Shown here in pieces: positions 21,052 through 30,566 of a stretch of DNA of 64,000 bases. Position 1 is the first letter of the stretch. Each line of letters starts with the position of its first letter. The notes below the pieces were generated by a model. It had not been told where the DNA came from. It made no database searches and was given only the letters and a program-made list of their open reading frames with translations. The translations under genes and the position numbers were made by a program. The DNA comes from Fistulifera solaris (taxonomy: Eukaryota; Bacillariophyta; Bacillariophyceae; Naviculales; Stauroneidaceae): positions 62,001-126,000 of the forward strand of contig AP026173.1 of the NCBI GenBank assembly GCA_030295235.1, in the 5' to 3' direction.

Positions 21052-22752
21052 ATGTTCGTTTCTTCGCTTTTCCGTGCGTTGTGGGTGGGAGCAATCCTCT
21101 GGACTGTCTCCGGTCAACGTCCTAGTCAAGGCAGTAGAGCCGTGTGCTGGACGTGTGACCAGTCTCCTGGCTGTTTCGAGTGCGCTTCGAAGGTCAACAA
21201 CGGCAACGGGACGTCCACGGTCGAGCTCGACTTCTCGGGGTGCAAGGGTGACGACATCAGCTGGGCCTGTTGCACTGGCTCAACCGGTCCCGACGAAGAG
21301 TTCAACGCCGGTGAATGCGACGTGCCCGACTTGGGTTGCTTCGGCAAGGATGACGTCGCATCTGATCCCGACGGTCCGAAATGCGAAACGGTCAGCACGA
21401 TGTTCGTTCTTGTTCCCTCCGACGCCGTCTCCGTGACGATCAACACGCATGATGGAGCCGCCCGTAACAATGCCGTCCCGCCTATTGGTGCTGATCCTGT
21501 CTGTGCCCGTGAACCGTATCAAGGAGGACAGTGCACTACTCGTGACAACCTTGTTACGGCACACTGCTTGGAAACGATCAATTTGGCCACCTGCCCTTCC
21601 GACCCTCCCTCGTTCTCTCCTTCGGGGGCGCCCTCAAAGACCCCAACAAAGTCACCCACTATCAAGCCTTCGGATGCACCGACGACACCTCCAAGTGCAC
21701 AGCCGACGCCGGTTCCGACCAAGTCGCCCACTATCAAGCCTTCTAGTGCTCCAAGTGTGGAGCCGACGACGATCCCCACAAAATCTCCTACTGTCTCGCC
21801 CTCGAATATCCCAAGTGCAGAACCGACGTTGATCCCTACCAAGTCTCCCACCGTCTCGCCTTCGAATATCCCAAGTGCAGAGCCGACGACGATCCCCACA
21901 AAGTCGCCCACTGTCAAGCCTTCGAGTGTTCCAAGTGCAGAACCGACGTTGATCCCGACAAAATCTCCTACCGTCTTGCCTTCCAATATCCCAAGTGCAG
22001 AGCCGACACTGAACCCGACAAAGCCTCCCACCGTCTCGCCTTCGGCTGTTCCAAGTACGGATCCTACTGTCTCGCCTTCGCATATTCCGAGTACGGATCC
22101 TACTATCCCACCCTCGAACCTTCCAAGTGAGGAGCCGACACTGAACCCGACAGAGCCTCCCACCGTCTCGCCTTCGGCTGTTCCAAGTACGGAACCGACG
22201 CTAACGCCCACGCAAAACCCAACCCGGCTTCCATCGAGCGCGCCTACCGACACACCCACGACGTCCCCTACCGCTTCCCCAACGGGTATCTGCTTCAACA
22301 GCCCCGGTGACGTATGCCGCGAGCGCGTTGACGCCTGCGATATCGAGGAACGCTGCATTGAAGGAGATGATTCTTGTCCTGACTGTGATGACAAGTTCAC
22401 GGGAGGCTTTGCGTTGAAATGTGGCAGCAACGCGTTCCTGTGTGGTATCCCTGATCTCGCATCTCTCGGATGTAACATTGGTGGATCGGGAGTCTCCACT
22501 GTGGTGAATTTGGCCTATCCAGACTGCCTAGAGGATGGAACGATCGAAATTGATTCCGATTGTGAGCGTTTCGACGATGGAACGGCATCAGGTGGATTGG
22601 GCCTCAGCGGCTATGCCGTGGCAATTTGCACGGACGTCGGCGGGTCGCAATTTTGGACCTGCACCGAGACGGATACGCCGGGTGACAATGCTTCGGTGAC
22701 CTTGATTGTCGAAACGAATCCCGACGCATGCGATGATGAATCTGGATTCTAA
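21052..22752 (+). CDS. Secreted Cys-rich protein with PT-repeat linker, family member 2
   Basis: 566 residues from the ATG at 21052, chosen because it begins a clean signal peptide (MFVSSLFRALWVGAILWTVS). Domain order: Cys-rich family domain at ~30-180 (CWTCDQSPGCFECA … WACCTGSTGPDEEF … VSTMFVLVPSDA … GADPVCA … HCLETINLATCP). Next comes a ~225-residue linker of near-perfect repeats of about 13-14 residues (PTKSPTVSPSNIPSAEPT variants). Last is a separate C-terminal domain (~412-566) with CFNSPGDVC, DSCPDCDDKF and 14 Cys. P/T/S linkers of this kind are typical of diatom cell-wall and secreted proteins and are probably O-glycosylated. The nucleotide repeats are conserved enough to suggest recent unit gain. 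G+C in the repeat is clearly higher than in flanking DNA. Function unknown; a wall-associated or adhesive role is inference. Confidence 0.8.
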   Translation: MFVSSLFRALWVGAILWTVSGQRPSQGSRAVCWTCDQSPGCFECASKVNNGNGTSTVELDFSGCKGDDISWACCTGSTGPDEEFNAGECDVPDLGCFGKDDVASDPDGPKCETVSTMFVLVPSDAVSVTINTHDGAARNNAVPPIGADPVCAREPYQGGQCTTRDNLVTAHCLETINLATCPSDPPSFSPSGAPSKTPTKSPTIKPSDAPTTPPSAQPTPVPTKSPTIKPSSAPSVEPTTIPTKSPTVSPSNIPSAEPTLIPTKSPTVSPSNIPSAEPTTIPTKSPTVKPSSVPSAEPTLIPTKSPTVLPSNIPSAEPTLNPTKPPTVSPSAVPSTDPTVSPSHIPSTDPTIPPSNLPSEEPTLNPTEPPTVSPSAVPSTEPTLTPTQNPTRLPSSAPTDTPTTSPTASPTGICFNSPGDVCRERVDACDIEERCIEGDDSCPDCDDKFTGGFALKCGSNAFLCGIPDLASLGCNIGGSGVSTVVNLAYPDCLEDGTIEIDSDCERFDDGTASGGLGLSGYAVAICTDVGGSQFWTCTETDTPGDNASVTLIVETNPDACDDESGF

Positions 22753-23178
22753 ACATGCATTGTTGTTTGCCGACGAATATGTACTGAGTGTCGGCAAACA
22801 ACGTCGGAGAGTTTCTATCATGCGGTGATCTTCGTTGCGATGATGAATTATTCGGTATCGGTTTGCTTCCTTAGTATTCGTACGGTTTACTAGATACCTT
22901 TGCATGACCTATTTACTCAGTATGATTAAAAATGATAGCAATAGCAACGAATGTTCAATCAGATGGCGCTTTTGTAGAAAAACAAAAGACGCGCCGCGAC
23001 AAGACAACAGATCATGACTGAAATCCAGTCGAAAAGAACTACACTCACACCGATACTGTACTACTGTATGCAAAATGCTTAGAAATGGGAGAATGCGATC
23101 GGCGATTTACATTTCCGTGCTGATGTTGTTGCTTCGCAATAATAATCCATTTGAAATACTCGCGATAAATCTGAAAAA
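22753..23178. other. Intergenic with one dispersed ~45-bp motif
   Basis: The copy at about 22988-23036 reads GACGCGCCGCGACAAG … CATGACTGAAATCCAGTCG. A perfect inverted repeat GTTGTTTGCCGACxxxxGTCGGCAAACAAC-like stem (about 22760-22802) lies just after the stop of member 2 and may act in 3'-end formation; this is a guess from structure only. Confidence 0.5.
22760..22802. terminator. Inverted repeat 3' of member 2
   Basis: TTGTTTGCCGAC at 22763-22774 pairs with GTCGGCAAACAA at 22790-22801 across a 15-base loop, a 12-bp perfect stem 11 bases after the stop codon. In a eukaryote this is not a bacterial terminator; it could stabilise or process the 3' end of the mRNA. Confidence 0.4.
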
Positions 23179-24231
23179 ATGGCAATACGGTCGCGACTCG
23201 TTTTATGGTCGAGTTTGCCGGTCCTTTTAGCCGTGTTTCCTGTCACACGGTGGTTTCTGCTGCAATGGTTCTGTCCTCTTACGTTGCGAATTCATTACCA
23301 GGCTTCCATTTGGGAGGAATGGTCTCCTTCTGCAAAAGATAAAACCTCGGAAGCGATGCGTCTCGATATTCCGACGGTAAATGTGCAAGAATTTTCTAGT
23401 TCACACGCATTGTTGGAGCATTTGAACGAGATGTACGGCCCTTCTTGGCGACATAAGCCTCTATTATTGAAACATATGTGGACAAAAGATCAGTTACAAC
23501 AATCAAATCGCAATTTATCGTTACAAGGCTTATTGCAAATGAATGATTTCAAAATCCCTTACTTTAGCGATGCATCCCAAAAACTCTGGACCCCTGATGC
23601 GTACGGAACGGTCCAACAAATTGTGACGAACATGACGTTCGGTGAACCCCACAAAATCGGTTCGCAACTGTTGGTAGAGCAGCATCCGTCATGGATAGCA
23701 CAAATAGCCCCCAATGAGCTCGTCACCACCTTGTTTGGAAACTATTTTACACCGGAAGCTGTCCAGAAACGATGGTGGAGACCGGCATTAACGACGGTCC
23801 CCGTCTTTGTCGCACACACGCAAACATCGTCGTTTACAGCCTTGCATTGTGAGCCCATCAGGAATGTTGCCGTTCAATTGCACGGACAAAAGCAGTGGAC
23901 GCTCGTCGAACCTCGCTATTGGAAGCAGTTGCAACCCACCGTGGCCCCCGATGGTCGAGCCTATGTCGCTAGTATGGCCAACGCCATCGACGCACCCCAT
24001 TACAACGTCGTGACGCAAGCGGGAGATGCGTTGTGGGTCCCCACGTGGACATGGCATCGTGTCGATTACACGACAACTGCTACAACGGATGATGAAAGTG
24101 AAGATGGTATTGCCATTGCCGGATCCTTGTTTCATTTTCGATTTTACGATTTTGTGACGCAGAACCCACTGTTTGCTGTTGTGCTCTTTCCGGCCATGCT
24201 ACTCGAGTTGATTGGATACAATACGCAATAA
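23179..24231 (+). CDS. Membrane-anchored cupin/JmjC-like (cupin_8) protein
   Basis: 350 residues from the ATG at 23179. One hydrophobic segment at ~8-32 (LVLWSSLPVLLAVF, then RWFLLQWFC) suggests a type II membrane anchor. The rest resembles cupin_8/FIH-like 2-oxoglutarate-dependent oxygenases: KPLLLKHMW, TTVPVFVAH, the metal-site strand LHCEPIRNVAVQLHGQKQWT, GDALWVPTWTWHRVDY and the FHFRFYDF end. If that is the fold, the metal triad would be His-x-Glu…His (H and E of LHCEP, H of WTWH), where most relatives have His-x-Asp…His. Hydroxylation of a protein or small molecule is the family role; the substrate is unknown. A decayed copy lies directly downstream. Confidence 0.65.
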   Translation: MAIRSRLVLWSSLPVLLAVFPVTRWFLLQWFCPLTLRIHYQASIWEEWSPSAKDKTSEAMRLDIPTVNVQEFSSSHALLEHLNEMYGPSWRHKPLLLKHMWTKDQLQQSNRNLSLQGLLQMNDFKIPYFSDASQKLWTPDAYGTVQQIVTNMTFGEPHKIGSQLLVEQHPSWIAQIAPNELVTTLFGNYFTPEAVQKRWWRPALTTVPVFVAHTQTSSFTALHCEPIRNVAVQLHGQKQWTLVEPRYWKQLQPTVAPDGRAYVASMANAIDAPHYNVVTQAGDALWVPTWTWHRVDYTTTATTDDESEDGIAIAGSLFHFRFYDFVTQNPLFAVVLFPAMLLELIGYNTQ

Positions 24232-24299
24232 GGGAAAGCTAATGGCGGAAAGAAAAAGTGTCTGATATGGCGTTACGTTTTATATTCATGCCGTACTAA

Positions 24300-25146
24300 A
24301 AGTGACAGAGAAACGTCAAGGCGTTGTTAAAGTATCTCAACGAGAAGTACGGACCTTCTTGGCGAAGAAGCCATTACTGCTGAAACAAATGTTTACCACC
24401 GATGAATTGCAGCAACCAATCGCATCTTTACGTTGCACGGCTTAATGCGATTGAAGGATTTTAAACTCCCGTATCTCGCAATGTCTCTTTGACACCGTGG
24501 AATTCCGATGCCTACGGAACGGTCGAAGAAATTGTGATGAACATGTCACTTGGTCAACCCCACAAAATCGGCTATCATATGTTCGGGGAACGCGATCCAT
24601 CTTGGATTGAGGAAATTGTACTACAGAACTGGTAACAACATTATTCGGAGATTTATTCACCGCGGAAGCCGTCTAGAAGCGATATGGGGGCCAGCAATGA
24701 CCACAGTCCCGATCTTTGTCGCGCACAGTCGTTTGGCTTCGCACATGCCTCTTCATTGTGAACCAATAAACAACGTGGCGGTTCAGTTGACCGCATACAA
24801 GCAGTGGACTCTGGTCGAACCAAAATATTGGAAACAGTTGCAGCCGACAGTGTCACCCAACGGTCGGGCCTATCTAGCGAGTATGTCGGAGGCTGTCAAT
24901 GTACCGCACTATACTGTCGTGACACACGCGGGGGATGCCCTTTGGATACCGGCGTGGACTTGGCATCGTGTGGATTATGCGTCTCTCGCTTTTTCTGTCA
25001 GCGATGGTGTTGCGGATGAGATAACCATCTCGGGATCCTTGTTTCATTTTCGATTGCACGATTTTGCAACAACGAATCCATTGCTAGCTTTCATGCTTTT
25101 TCCAGCCATGGTACGCGAACTGTTTAGATATGTCAAACTGTATTAG
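24300..25146 (+). pseudogene. Decayed copy of the cupin_8 gene
   Basis: The left part (about 24325-24690) matches codons of the upstream gene (AAGTACGGACCTTCTTGG, CGATCCATCTTGGATTGAG) but has several frame changes and stops, including GCCGTCTAG where the parent reads GCTGTCCAG. There is no start codon or membrane segment. The right part from about 24695 stays open and protein-like to the stop at 25144: VPIFVAHSRLASHMPLHCEP, KQWTLVEPKYW, GDALWIPAWTWHRVDY, GSLFHFRLHDF. Unlike the frame breaks elsewhere in the window, these lesions are multiple, include substitutions to stop and are not confined to homopolymers. Truncated expression from the intact 3' half cannot be excluded. Confidence 0.75.
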
Positions 25147-26009
25147 ATCGTGGAATAAAAAGAATGGAGAAGGCCAACGAACCCGTTGGTAATGTCTTCC
25201 TTTATCACGTCAGAATGCATTCAAGGACTGTCGACGCGCCCAATTGAAGGGTTTCCTTTGTTGCCAACAGAGTTAGAGCAGATGATAGAATAGGCGTCTC
25301 CGAACAACTCTAACGTTGCTTGTAACCTTAAATCCTCCGCTTAAGATTTTGTGATTCCTTTCCCCGTCCATTTTTTCTGTGAAACGACTATAACTGCTGA
25401 TTGTCAAAACTAGTTTCAGACTCTGCGATAAGGAGGCGCTACTCCGCACTTGCTTCGACGGCATGGTACGTATCCATGATCTAATCCTCTAAACGGAGTA
25501 TTACAATAATGATTTAGTTACGTTTGCAGAGACACTGATTGCAACTGTACGAAAAGCTTCTGCGAGTTTCGAATCTCAAACGTAGATTCATTTTATTGCT
25601 CGGAGAAAACAAGTCGAACCACAAAATGATGTATGTGTATTGGCTTTTCGATTTCGAAAGCCCATCAATGCCGGCTCTTTCTACAGGAATAGACGTATTT
25701 CAAGTCACTCCCACTTGTTGGTTGACGATTTGAAAGGATGATGATGTGCGTCATGGCTGACAAATGAATCTCGCCTTTAGGAATCAAATTGTGAAATGGA
25801 CAAAACCTTGGTGTCATAAACTGGAAAATCCCAAAGCAAAGATACGTTCTATCTACCGGTGAGTGAACATGCCCGTAATGGTTGATTGTTAGCCCATTAT
25901 TTGTGTCGACGATTACTCACAAACCCATTTGTTGCGGGACGTCGGTATTCCAATCGCCCTTTACCTTCTTTTCTCATCTCTCACTCCCAAGATATCAGTA
26001 ACTCCTACC
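25147..26009. other. Intergenic, no supported gene
   Basis: Only short open frames. Carries ACGGAGTA at 25493-25500. The right end is the promoter of Cys-rich member 3. Confidence 0.5.
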
Positions 26010-27149
26010 ATGAAGCTTTCTTCTTTGATTCGCATTCTCTTTGTTGGAACCACTCTGTTGAGTGTTTCGGGACAAGGTCGAGGCCGGGACCGCCAAGTCG
26101 ATGCCGGACAAGGAGGAGATGGTCGAAACCGTGATCGTGAAGAAAATGGAGGGGGACAGGGCCGTAACCGCGAAGAAGGTGAAGAACAGGGTCGAGGCCG
26201 CGACCGAGAAGAAGGCGAAGGACGAGGACAGGGTCGAGACCGAGACCGCGACCAAGATGAAGGGCGAGGACAGGGCCGTGATCGCGACCAAGAAGAAGGT
26301 GAAGAAAACGAAGGACAGGGCCAAGACGGCGAAGAAGACGACGAAGGACTCGAAGTCGACGACAAGTGCTGGCCCTGTGAACAGTCATCCGGATGTTTCG
26401 AATGTCTTTCGAAAAGCGACAATGCCGACGGAACCATGACGGTCGAAATCGATTTCTCTGGATGCAAAAACGAGGCGAACATTGGATGGGCCTGTTGTAC
26501 CGGATCGAACGGACCCGATGGTGTCTTTCAGGAAGGCGATTGCGACGTATCGGTATGCTTTGGAACAAACAACCGCGACCGCAACCCGGACGGTCCCAAA
26601 TGCGAAAATGTCAGCACCATGTTTGTTGTCGTCCCCTCCGATGCAGCTGCGGTGGTCATTAACACGCACGATGGTCTCACGGGAAATGATGCCGTTCCGG
26701 CGGTCGGAGCCGATCGTATGTGTGCCGGCCAAGAATTTCAAGGCGGCCGTTGTGCCAAACGAAACAGCGGCCTAACATCCCACTGTTTGGAAACCATCGA
26801 CCTTTCTCGTTGTCCTGCTTCTTTGCCGCTTCCTTCCCCGGTTCCGACTCCCACTCCCTCGGTCGTCGTTTCTACGGCCGCTCCTACGGCGGTTGTGACC
26901 GAGACCAATGAATTGACGCCCATGCCGACTACTGTCATCCCTACGGGCACGCCCGTCGCTACGACTCTTTCTCCCACGACACGTTCTCCCACATCCACTC
27001 CAAGTTCTGCCACCGATTCTCCGACGGAAGCATCCGATATTCCGTCGCTTGTTCCCGGATCGGACGCTCCTTCGGATGTTCCTACCTCCTTTCCTACGGC
27101 GACCAACAATGAAACTCTTGGCGAAGATGAGGAAGATGAAGATGAGTAG
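26010..27149 (+). CDS. Secreted Cys-rich protein with charged Arg/Asp/Glu/Gly repeat, family member 3
   Basis: 379 residues from the ATG at 26010, which starts the signal peptide MKLSSLIRILFVGTTLLSVS. Residues ~22-112 are a highly charged low-complexity tract built of GRDRDREEGEG- and GQGRDRDQ-like units, then EENEGQGQDGEEDDEG. The family Cys-rich domain follows (CWPCEQSSGCFECLSK … GWACCTGSNGPDGVF … VSTMFVVVPSDAA … INTHDGLTGN … GADRMCAG … HCLETIDLSRCP). It ends in a ~95-residue P/T/S tail and an acidic terminus (ETLGEDEEDEDE). Member 1 has only QRGRDRDD at the place of the charged tract, so the tract probably grew from that short seed. Charge pattern suggests binding to anionic or ionic wall material, but that is inference. 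Confidence 0.75.
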   Translation: MKLSSLIRILFVGTTLLSVSGQGRGRDRQVDAGQGGDGRNRDREENGGGQGRNREEGEEQGRGRDREEGEGRGQGRDRDRDQDEGRGQGRDRDQEEGEENEGQGQDGEEDDEGLEVDDKCWPCEQSSGCFECLSKSDNADGTMTVEIDFSGCKNEANIGWACCTGSNGPDGVFQEGDCDVSVCFGTNNRDRNPDGPKCENVSTMFVVVPSDAAAVVINTHDGLTGNDAVPAVGADRMCAGQEFQGGRCAKRNSGLTSHCLETIDLSRCPASLPLPSPVPTPTPSVVVSTAAPTAVVTETNELTPMPTTVIPTGTPVATTLSPTTRSPTSTPSSATDSPTEASDIPSLVPGSDAPSDVPTSFPTATNNETLGEDEEDEDE

Positions 27150-27590
27150 AGTGAGGTGGTAATCAGGGACCCACGGACTCAATCTTTCCGAAAAAGGGTT
27201 GAGAAACAAACCCCAAGAATCTTTTCTGCATGTCTTTAGATAATACTCCGTAATAGATAGAAAGAGAACCACCAGAACACCGCGTCCGTACATTCGATTC
27301 ATTCGTTATCGCGTCACTGTTGGAATGGATGCTTTCTCTACAAGGTTCGTTGAATATCATCGAACAGATCATCCTACTGGTTATTATTGTTGCTTCACGC
27401 TGCACTCGCGGATACATGATAAACTTAGCGAGATCGCATGATTGTTTTGCGTTCATAGCATGAACGTCTTCAATTGTATAACCGACTTTTTGTTTGTATT
27501 ATAAATAACAGTGATAAGTTTCTGATTTGCCCGCGCATCGCGGCGTTTTATGTTTCCTGGTCGAGTGAAAATAATATTACTGGTACTAAA
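27150..27590. other. Intergenic, no gene seen
   Basis: Contains TACTCCGTA at 27244-27252. Small minus-strand open frames here overlap the Cys-rich gene and are shadows. Confidence 0.45.
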
Positions 27591-27860
27591 CAGCCACATT
27601 TTCTGGTGAGGTGAAAAAAAACACATCACATTATTTTCCGGAGAAGCGACACTCCCGCATTTTCTGGGTACCTGGTACGTTAAAACATCACACTCCCACA
27701 TTTTCTGGGTAAGTAAAAAAATCATCCGCCCACATTTTCTCAGTACGTGAAAACATCACCCGCCCACATTTTCTGGGTAATAAGTGAAAACATAACACTC
27801 CCACAATTTCTGGGTAAGTGAAAACAATAACACACACCCAGATTTTTTAGGCATGAAAAA
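27590..27860. repeat. Array of ~30-bp CACATTTTCTGGGTAAGTGAAAA units
   Basis: Seven to eight units of CCCACATTTTCTGGGTA(A/C)GTGAAAACATCAC(T/C)C with variable spacing. It is the reverse complement of the array at the right end of the window (63.8-63.98 kb). The TTTTCTGG half-site relates it to the palindromic family. Confidence 0.75.
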
Positions 27861-27954
27861 CAAAAGAACCGTGTTTTTCTTGCAACGCGATCGATTGACC
27901 CACAGCAACAATGACCGCTCCGTGCATTCTCGGAAAGAAGCTGCAGCGGGACGA

Positions 27955-28625
27955 TGAAAATAAAACGGGTCCAGAAATTCTGGACCAATCGCACAGAATT
28001 GCTGTAAGAGTATTACTAGGACGATTCCAGAATTTCTGGAGTCGCCTTAAAATGTCTGTAAGATGAAATAAAACTGGTCAAGACACATTAAATTGCTGTT
28101 AAATTGCTGCATAAAGATGATTAAATCATCCCAGTAATTCTGGAACGTCCTTAGGATTCCCGAAAGATGATAATAAAATGGGTCCAGAAATTCTGGACCT
28201 ATCACACAGAATTACTGTAACAGGATGACAACAACAATTTCAGAATTTCTGGGATCGCCTTAATATTTCTGTAAGATGAAATATAGCGGGTCCAGACTCC
28301 AGACACATTGAATCGCTGTGAGATTGCTCTGTGAAGATAATTGAATGTAAAACGGGTCCAACAATTCTGAACCAGTCACTGAGAATTAGAAATTCCAGAA
28401 TTTCTGGAACCGCCTTAATATTTCTGTATGATGAAAGTTTACGGGTCCGGACACATTTCATTGCTGTAATATTGTAGTCTGAAGTTGATTAAATGATTCT
28501 AGTCTTTTTGGAATGTCTTTAGATTTTCTGTAAGATGAAAATAAAACAGGTCCAGAAATTCTGGACCAGACACACAGAATTGCTGTAAGGTGATGACTAC
28601 ATTAATTCCAGAATTCCTGGAAAGT
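27955..28625. repeat. Interspersed CCAGAAATTCTGG palindromes in ~200-bp units
   Basis: GGGTCCAGAAATTCTGGACC or close variants occur at about 27968, 28178, 28355 (degenerate) and 28550. They alternate with TTCCAGAATTTCTGGA-type palindromes and the spacers ACAGAATTGCTGTAAG and CGCCTTAATATTTCTGTAAG. No gene is seen. Confidence 0.7.
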
Positions 28626-28639
28626 CGTGCCAACACCAC

Positions 28640-28835
28640 TGCCCAGCTTTTCTGGAAATGTCGAAATGCAACGTGCCTACATTTTCTGGACACAACAAAA
28701 TACAAATCACTCATATTTTCTGGTAGTTCGAATATCCCACTCCCCCACATTTTCTAGATACGTGAAAACCACTCTCCCACATTTTCTGGGAAGGCGAAAT
28801 AGCTACTCGCCCTTATTTTCTGGATACGTGATTTT
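28640..28835. repeat. CCACATTTTCTGG array, second block
   Basis: About five diverged copies of the CTCCCACATTTTCTGGATAC and GTGAAAA unit precede the copine-like gene. Confidence 0.65.
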
Positions 28836-28991
28836 TTTGGGATAAAGAGGTTCCGAGTTCCGATGCGAGGAGTTCCGAATGCAAAACGGTACGCGGGCAC
28901 ATTGTGGTGTAAACACAAAAGTAAAAGGTATCCATTTTCATTTCAACTGATCCTATTCAAATACTATTTCGTGAACGTTTCCCTTCCCGAT

Positions 28992-29816
28992 ATGCCCCGT
29001 TATCAATTACTCGTGCGCTGTGAAAATGTACCGGTCGTGACACGCTTCTGGCAATCGTCGTACGGCACTTATGTGACTCTCACGGACAAGACGACGCAAA
29101 CGACGTTGGGTCAAACGGAAATTGTTAGCAATACACAACATCCCGAATATGTCACAACCTTCTTTCTCGAAACCGACTCCAGTGTGTATCATCCGCTACA
29201 ATTGGTGGTGTATCAAGATGCCGGAATCGGACGCGATGCGACCGCGATCTGGCAGGCCCAAATCGAAGCAACCGAAGTCGTACAATCTCCCGGACACGAA
29301 CAAATCCTCGAACTATCAAAAACTGGAAAAATCATTGTACGGATGATTGAAATGACGTCGGCTACAACGAATTGGCACTTCCATTTGCGAGCCCTCGATG
29401 TGCAAAATGTCGAACCGGGATGGTTCGGTTTGGGACGTTCGGATCCGTTCTTCGAAATGGCACAAAAATCCGTCGATCCAGCCGTCGGATGGGTGCGATG
29501 GCATTTGTTGTATCGTTCCGAAATCATTTACAATCATTTGAATCCGTACTGGGAACCCTTTCTGTTGCAGCATGTGACGGCCGATCCGATTCATACCATT
29601 GTGCGCATTCGTGTCTACGATGACAATGGCAAACACCATGCTCCCAAATTGATTGGAGAATGTGAAACCACTCTGGATCAGCTCAAACAACAACTCTCGC
29701 AACGGGGAAATGCGGATCGAGAAAAGGCCATGCCTTTGTATCGTGACGGGAAAACGGAAAAAGACACGGGGGTGGTTGGTGGTGTTGCAAGCGAATCAAG
29801 TCAAGTAGTTGCATAG
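28992..29816 (+). CDS. Copine-like protein with two C2 domains, no A domain
   Basis: 274 residues from the ATG at 28992 (MPRYQLLVRCENVPVV). Upstream sequence in frame is open but unlike protein. C2A covers ~5-110 (YGTYVTLTDKTTQTTLGQTE, then NTQHPEYVTTFFLE). C2B covers ~125-255 (HLRALDVQNVEPGWFGLGRS, then DPFFEM, LLYRSEIIYNHLNPYWEPF, VRIRVYDDNGKHHAPKLIGE). Tandem C2 domains of this order are the N-terminal half of copines, calcium-dependent phospholipid-binding proteins; the usual C-terminal von Willebrand A domain is missing. Some calcium-site Asp are present (GRSDPF, YDDNG). Membrane recruitment is the likely role. The stop is 72 bp from that of the DCP1-like gene, which converges on it. Confidence 0.75.
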   Translation: MPRYQLLVRCENVPVVTRFWQSSYGTYVTLTDKTTQTTLGQTEIVSNTQHPEYVTTFFLETDSSVYHPLQLVVYQDAGIGRDATAIWQAQIEATEVVQSPGHEQILELSKTGKIIVRMIEMTSATTNWHFHLRALDVQNVEPGWFGLGRSDPFFEMAQKSVDPAVGWVRWHLLYRSEIIYNHLNPYWEPFLLQHVTADPIHTIVRIRVYDDNGKHHAPKLIGECETTLDQLKQQLSQRGNADREKAMPLYRDGKTEKDTGVVGGVASESSQVVA

Positions 29817-29888
29817 TTATAGCTCAATGAAATAATTAGCCAGTGGCTGAGTAGATGTTAATTGAAACAAATAACTACTCTTATTTGT

Positions 29889-30566
29889 TTATTTTTCCGA
29901 CGCCGACGGTGACGATGACGACGCCGCCTTGGTGCGTATCACTTTTAAATATTGTTGATGCAACAGGGTCAAGAAACGATCATCTTGCATCAACGACAAC
30001 AGTGCCAGTTGCAGGGCTTTCTTATCCAAGGCTACTCCCGGGAGAGTGGGTGTTGTCGATACTGGGGGCGCTGCTGCTGGTGTCGATACCGTAGTGGTGG
30101 CAACGGTCGTAGTCGTTTGAGTCGTCACTGTCGTATTCATCGTTGTCGGATTCATTCTCAATTGCTGCACAACACGCTGCAAACCTTGAAATACAGCTTG
30201 TTGTTCTTCAGGAAGCGGAAAATAGATTCCCCAAACCCGATCTTCGTGTTTAAACATTAAGTAAGGTGCATCTTGTTGCACTTGAAATTGAGGTGTGAGC
30301 GGATGCACTTCAAAATTTTCCGTCGAATGACGATTCAATAAAATCAACGATGCTGTATTGCTGTCTTCTTCCTTTACGACAAAGAGTGTTCCTTCTTGCG
30401 TCGTCTTGTGCCAACTGGAACGATATTCGTACAAAACAACGTGTGTGGCCGATACAAGAATATCGGTGATGGTCGGACGACACGTGCGTTGCAAAAGCTT
30501 TAAATTGGCTTGTTTCCGATGTGCCTGCAGGGCGGCATTGTCGTTTGACGGTAGTTCGGAAGTCAT
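29889..30566 (-). CDS. DCP1: mRNA-decapping enzyme subunit 1 (DCP1)
   Basis: 225 residues. The N-terminal ~125 form the DCP1 EVH1-like domain: RTCRPTITDILVSATHVVLY, YRSSWHKTTQEGTLFVVKEE, LILLNRHSTENFEVHPLTPQ, YLMFKHEDRVWGIYFP. DCP1 binds and activates the DCP2 decapping enzyme in cytoplasmic mRNA decay. The T/V/A-rich linker (~145-180) is disordered and the C-terminal LDKKALQLALLSLMQDDRFL helix resembles the trimerisation motif of DCP1. The ATG at 30566 is the only sensible start and the frame is intact. Confidence 0.88.
   Translation of the reverse strand: MTSELPSNDNAALQAHRKQANLKLLQRTCRPTITDILVSATHVVLYEYRSSWHKTTQEGTLFVVKEEDSNTASLILLNRHSTENFEVHPLTPQFQVQQDAPYLMFKHEDRVWGIYFPLPEEQQAVFQGLQRVVQQLRMNPTTMNTTVTTQTTTTVATTTVSTPAAAPPVSTTPTLPGVALDKKALQLALLSLMQDDRFLTLLHQQYLKVIRTKAASSSSPSASEK

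Noticed and set aside
21519-22499. 326-codon minus-strand open frame with VGSxLGxxEGETVGDFVG repeats
   Set aside because: Antisense of the PT-repeat linker of Cys-rich member 2, open only because the repeat is short of stops on both strands. The sense frame has signal peptide and conserved Cys.
25961-26568. Minus-strand open frames of 109-187 codons over the charged repeat of Cys-rich member 3
   Set aside because: Shadow of the low-complexity Arg/Glu/Gly tract; no homology among the three paralogues on this strand.
27590-28835. CRISPR-like regular repeats
   Set aside because: Spacers are themselves repetitive and of the same family, repeats contain palindromes with drift, no cas genes exist and the DNA is eukaryotic.
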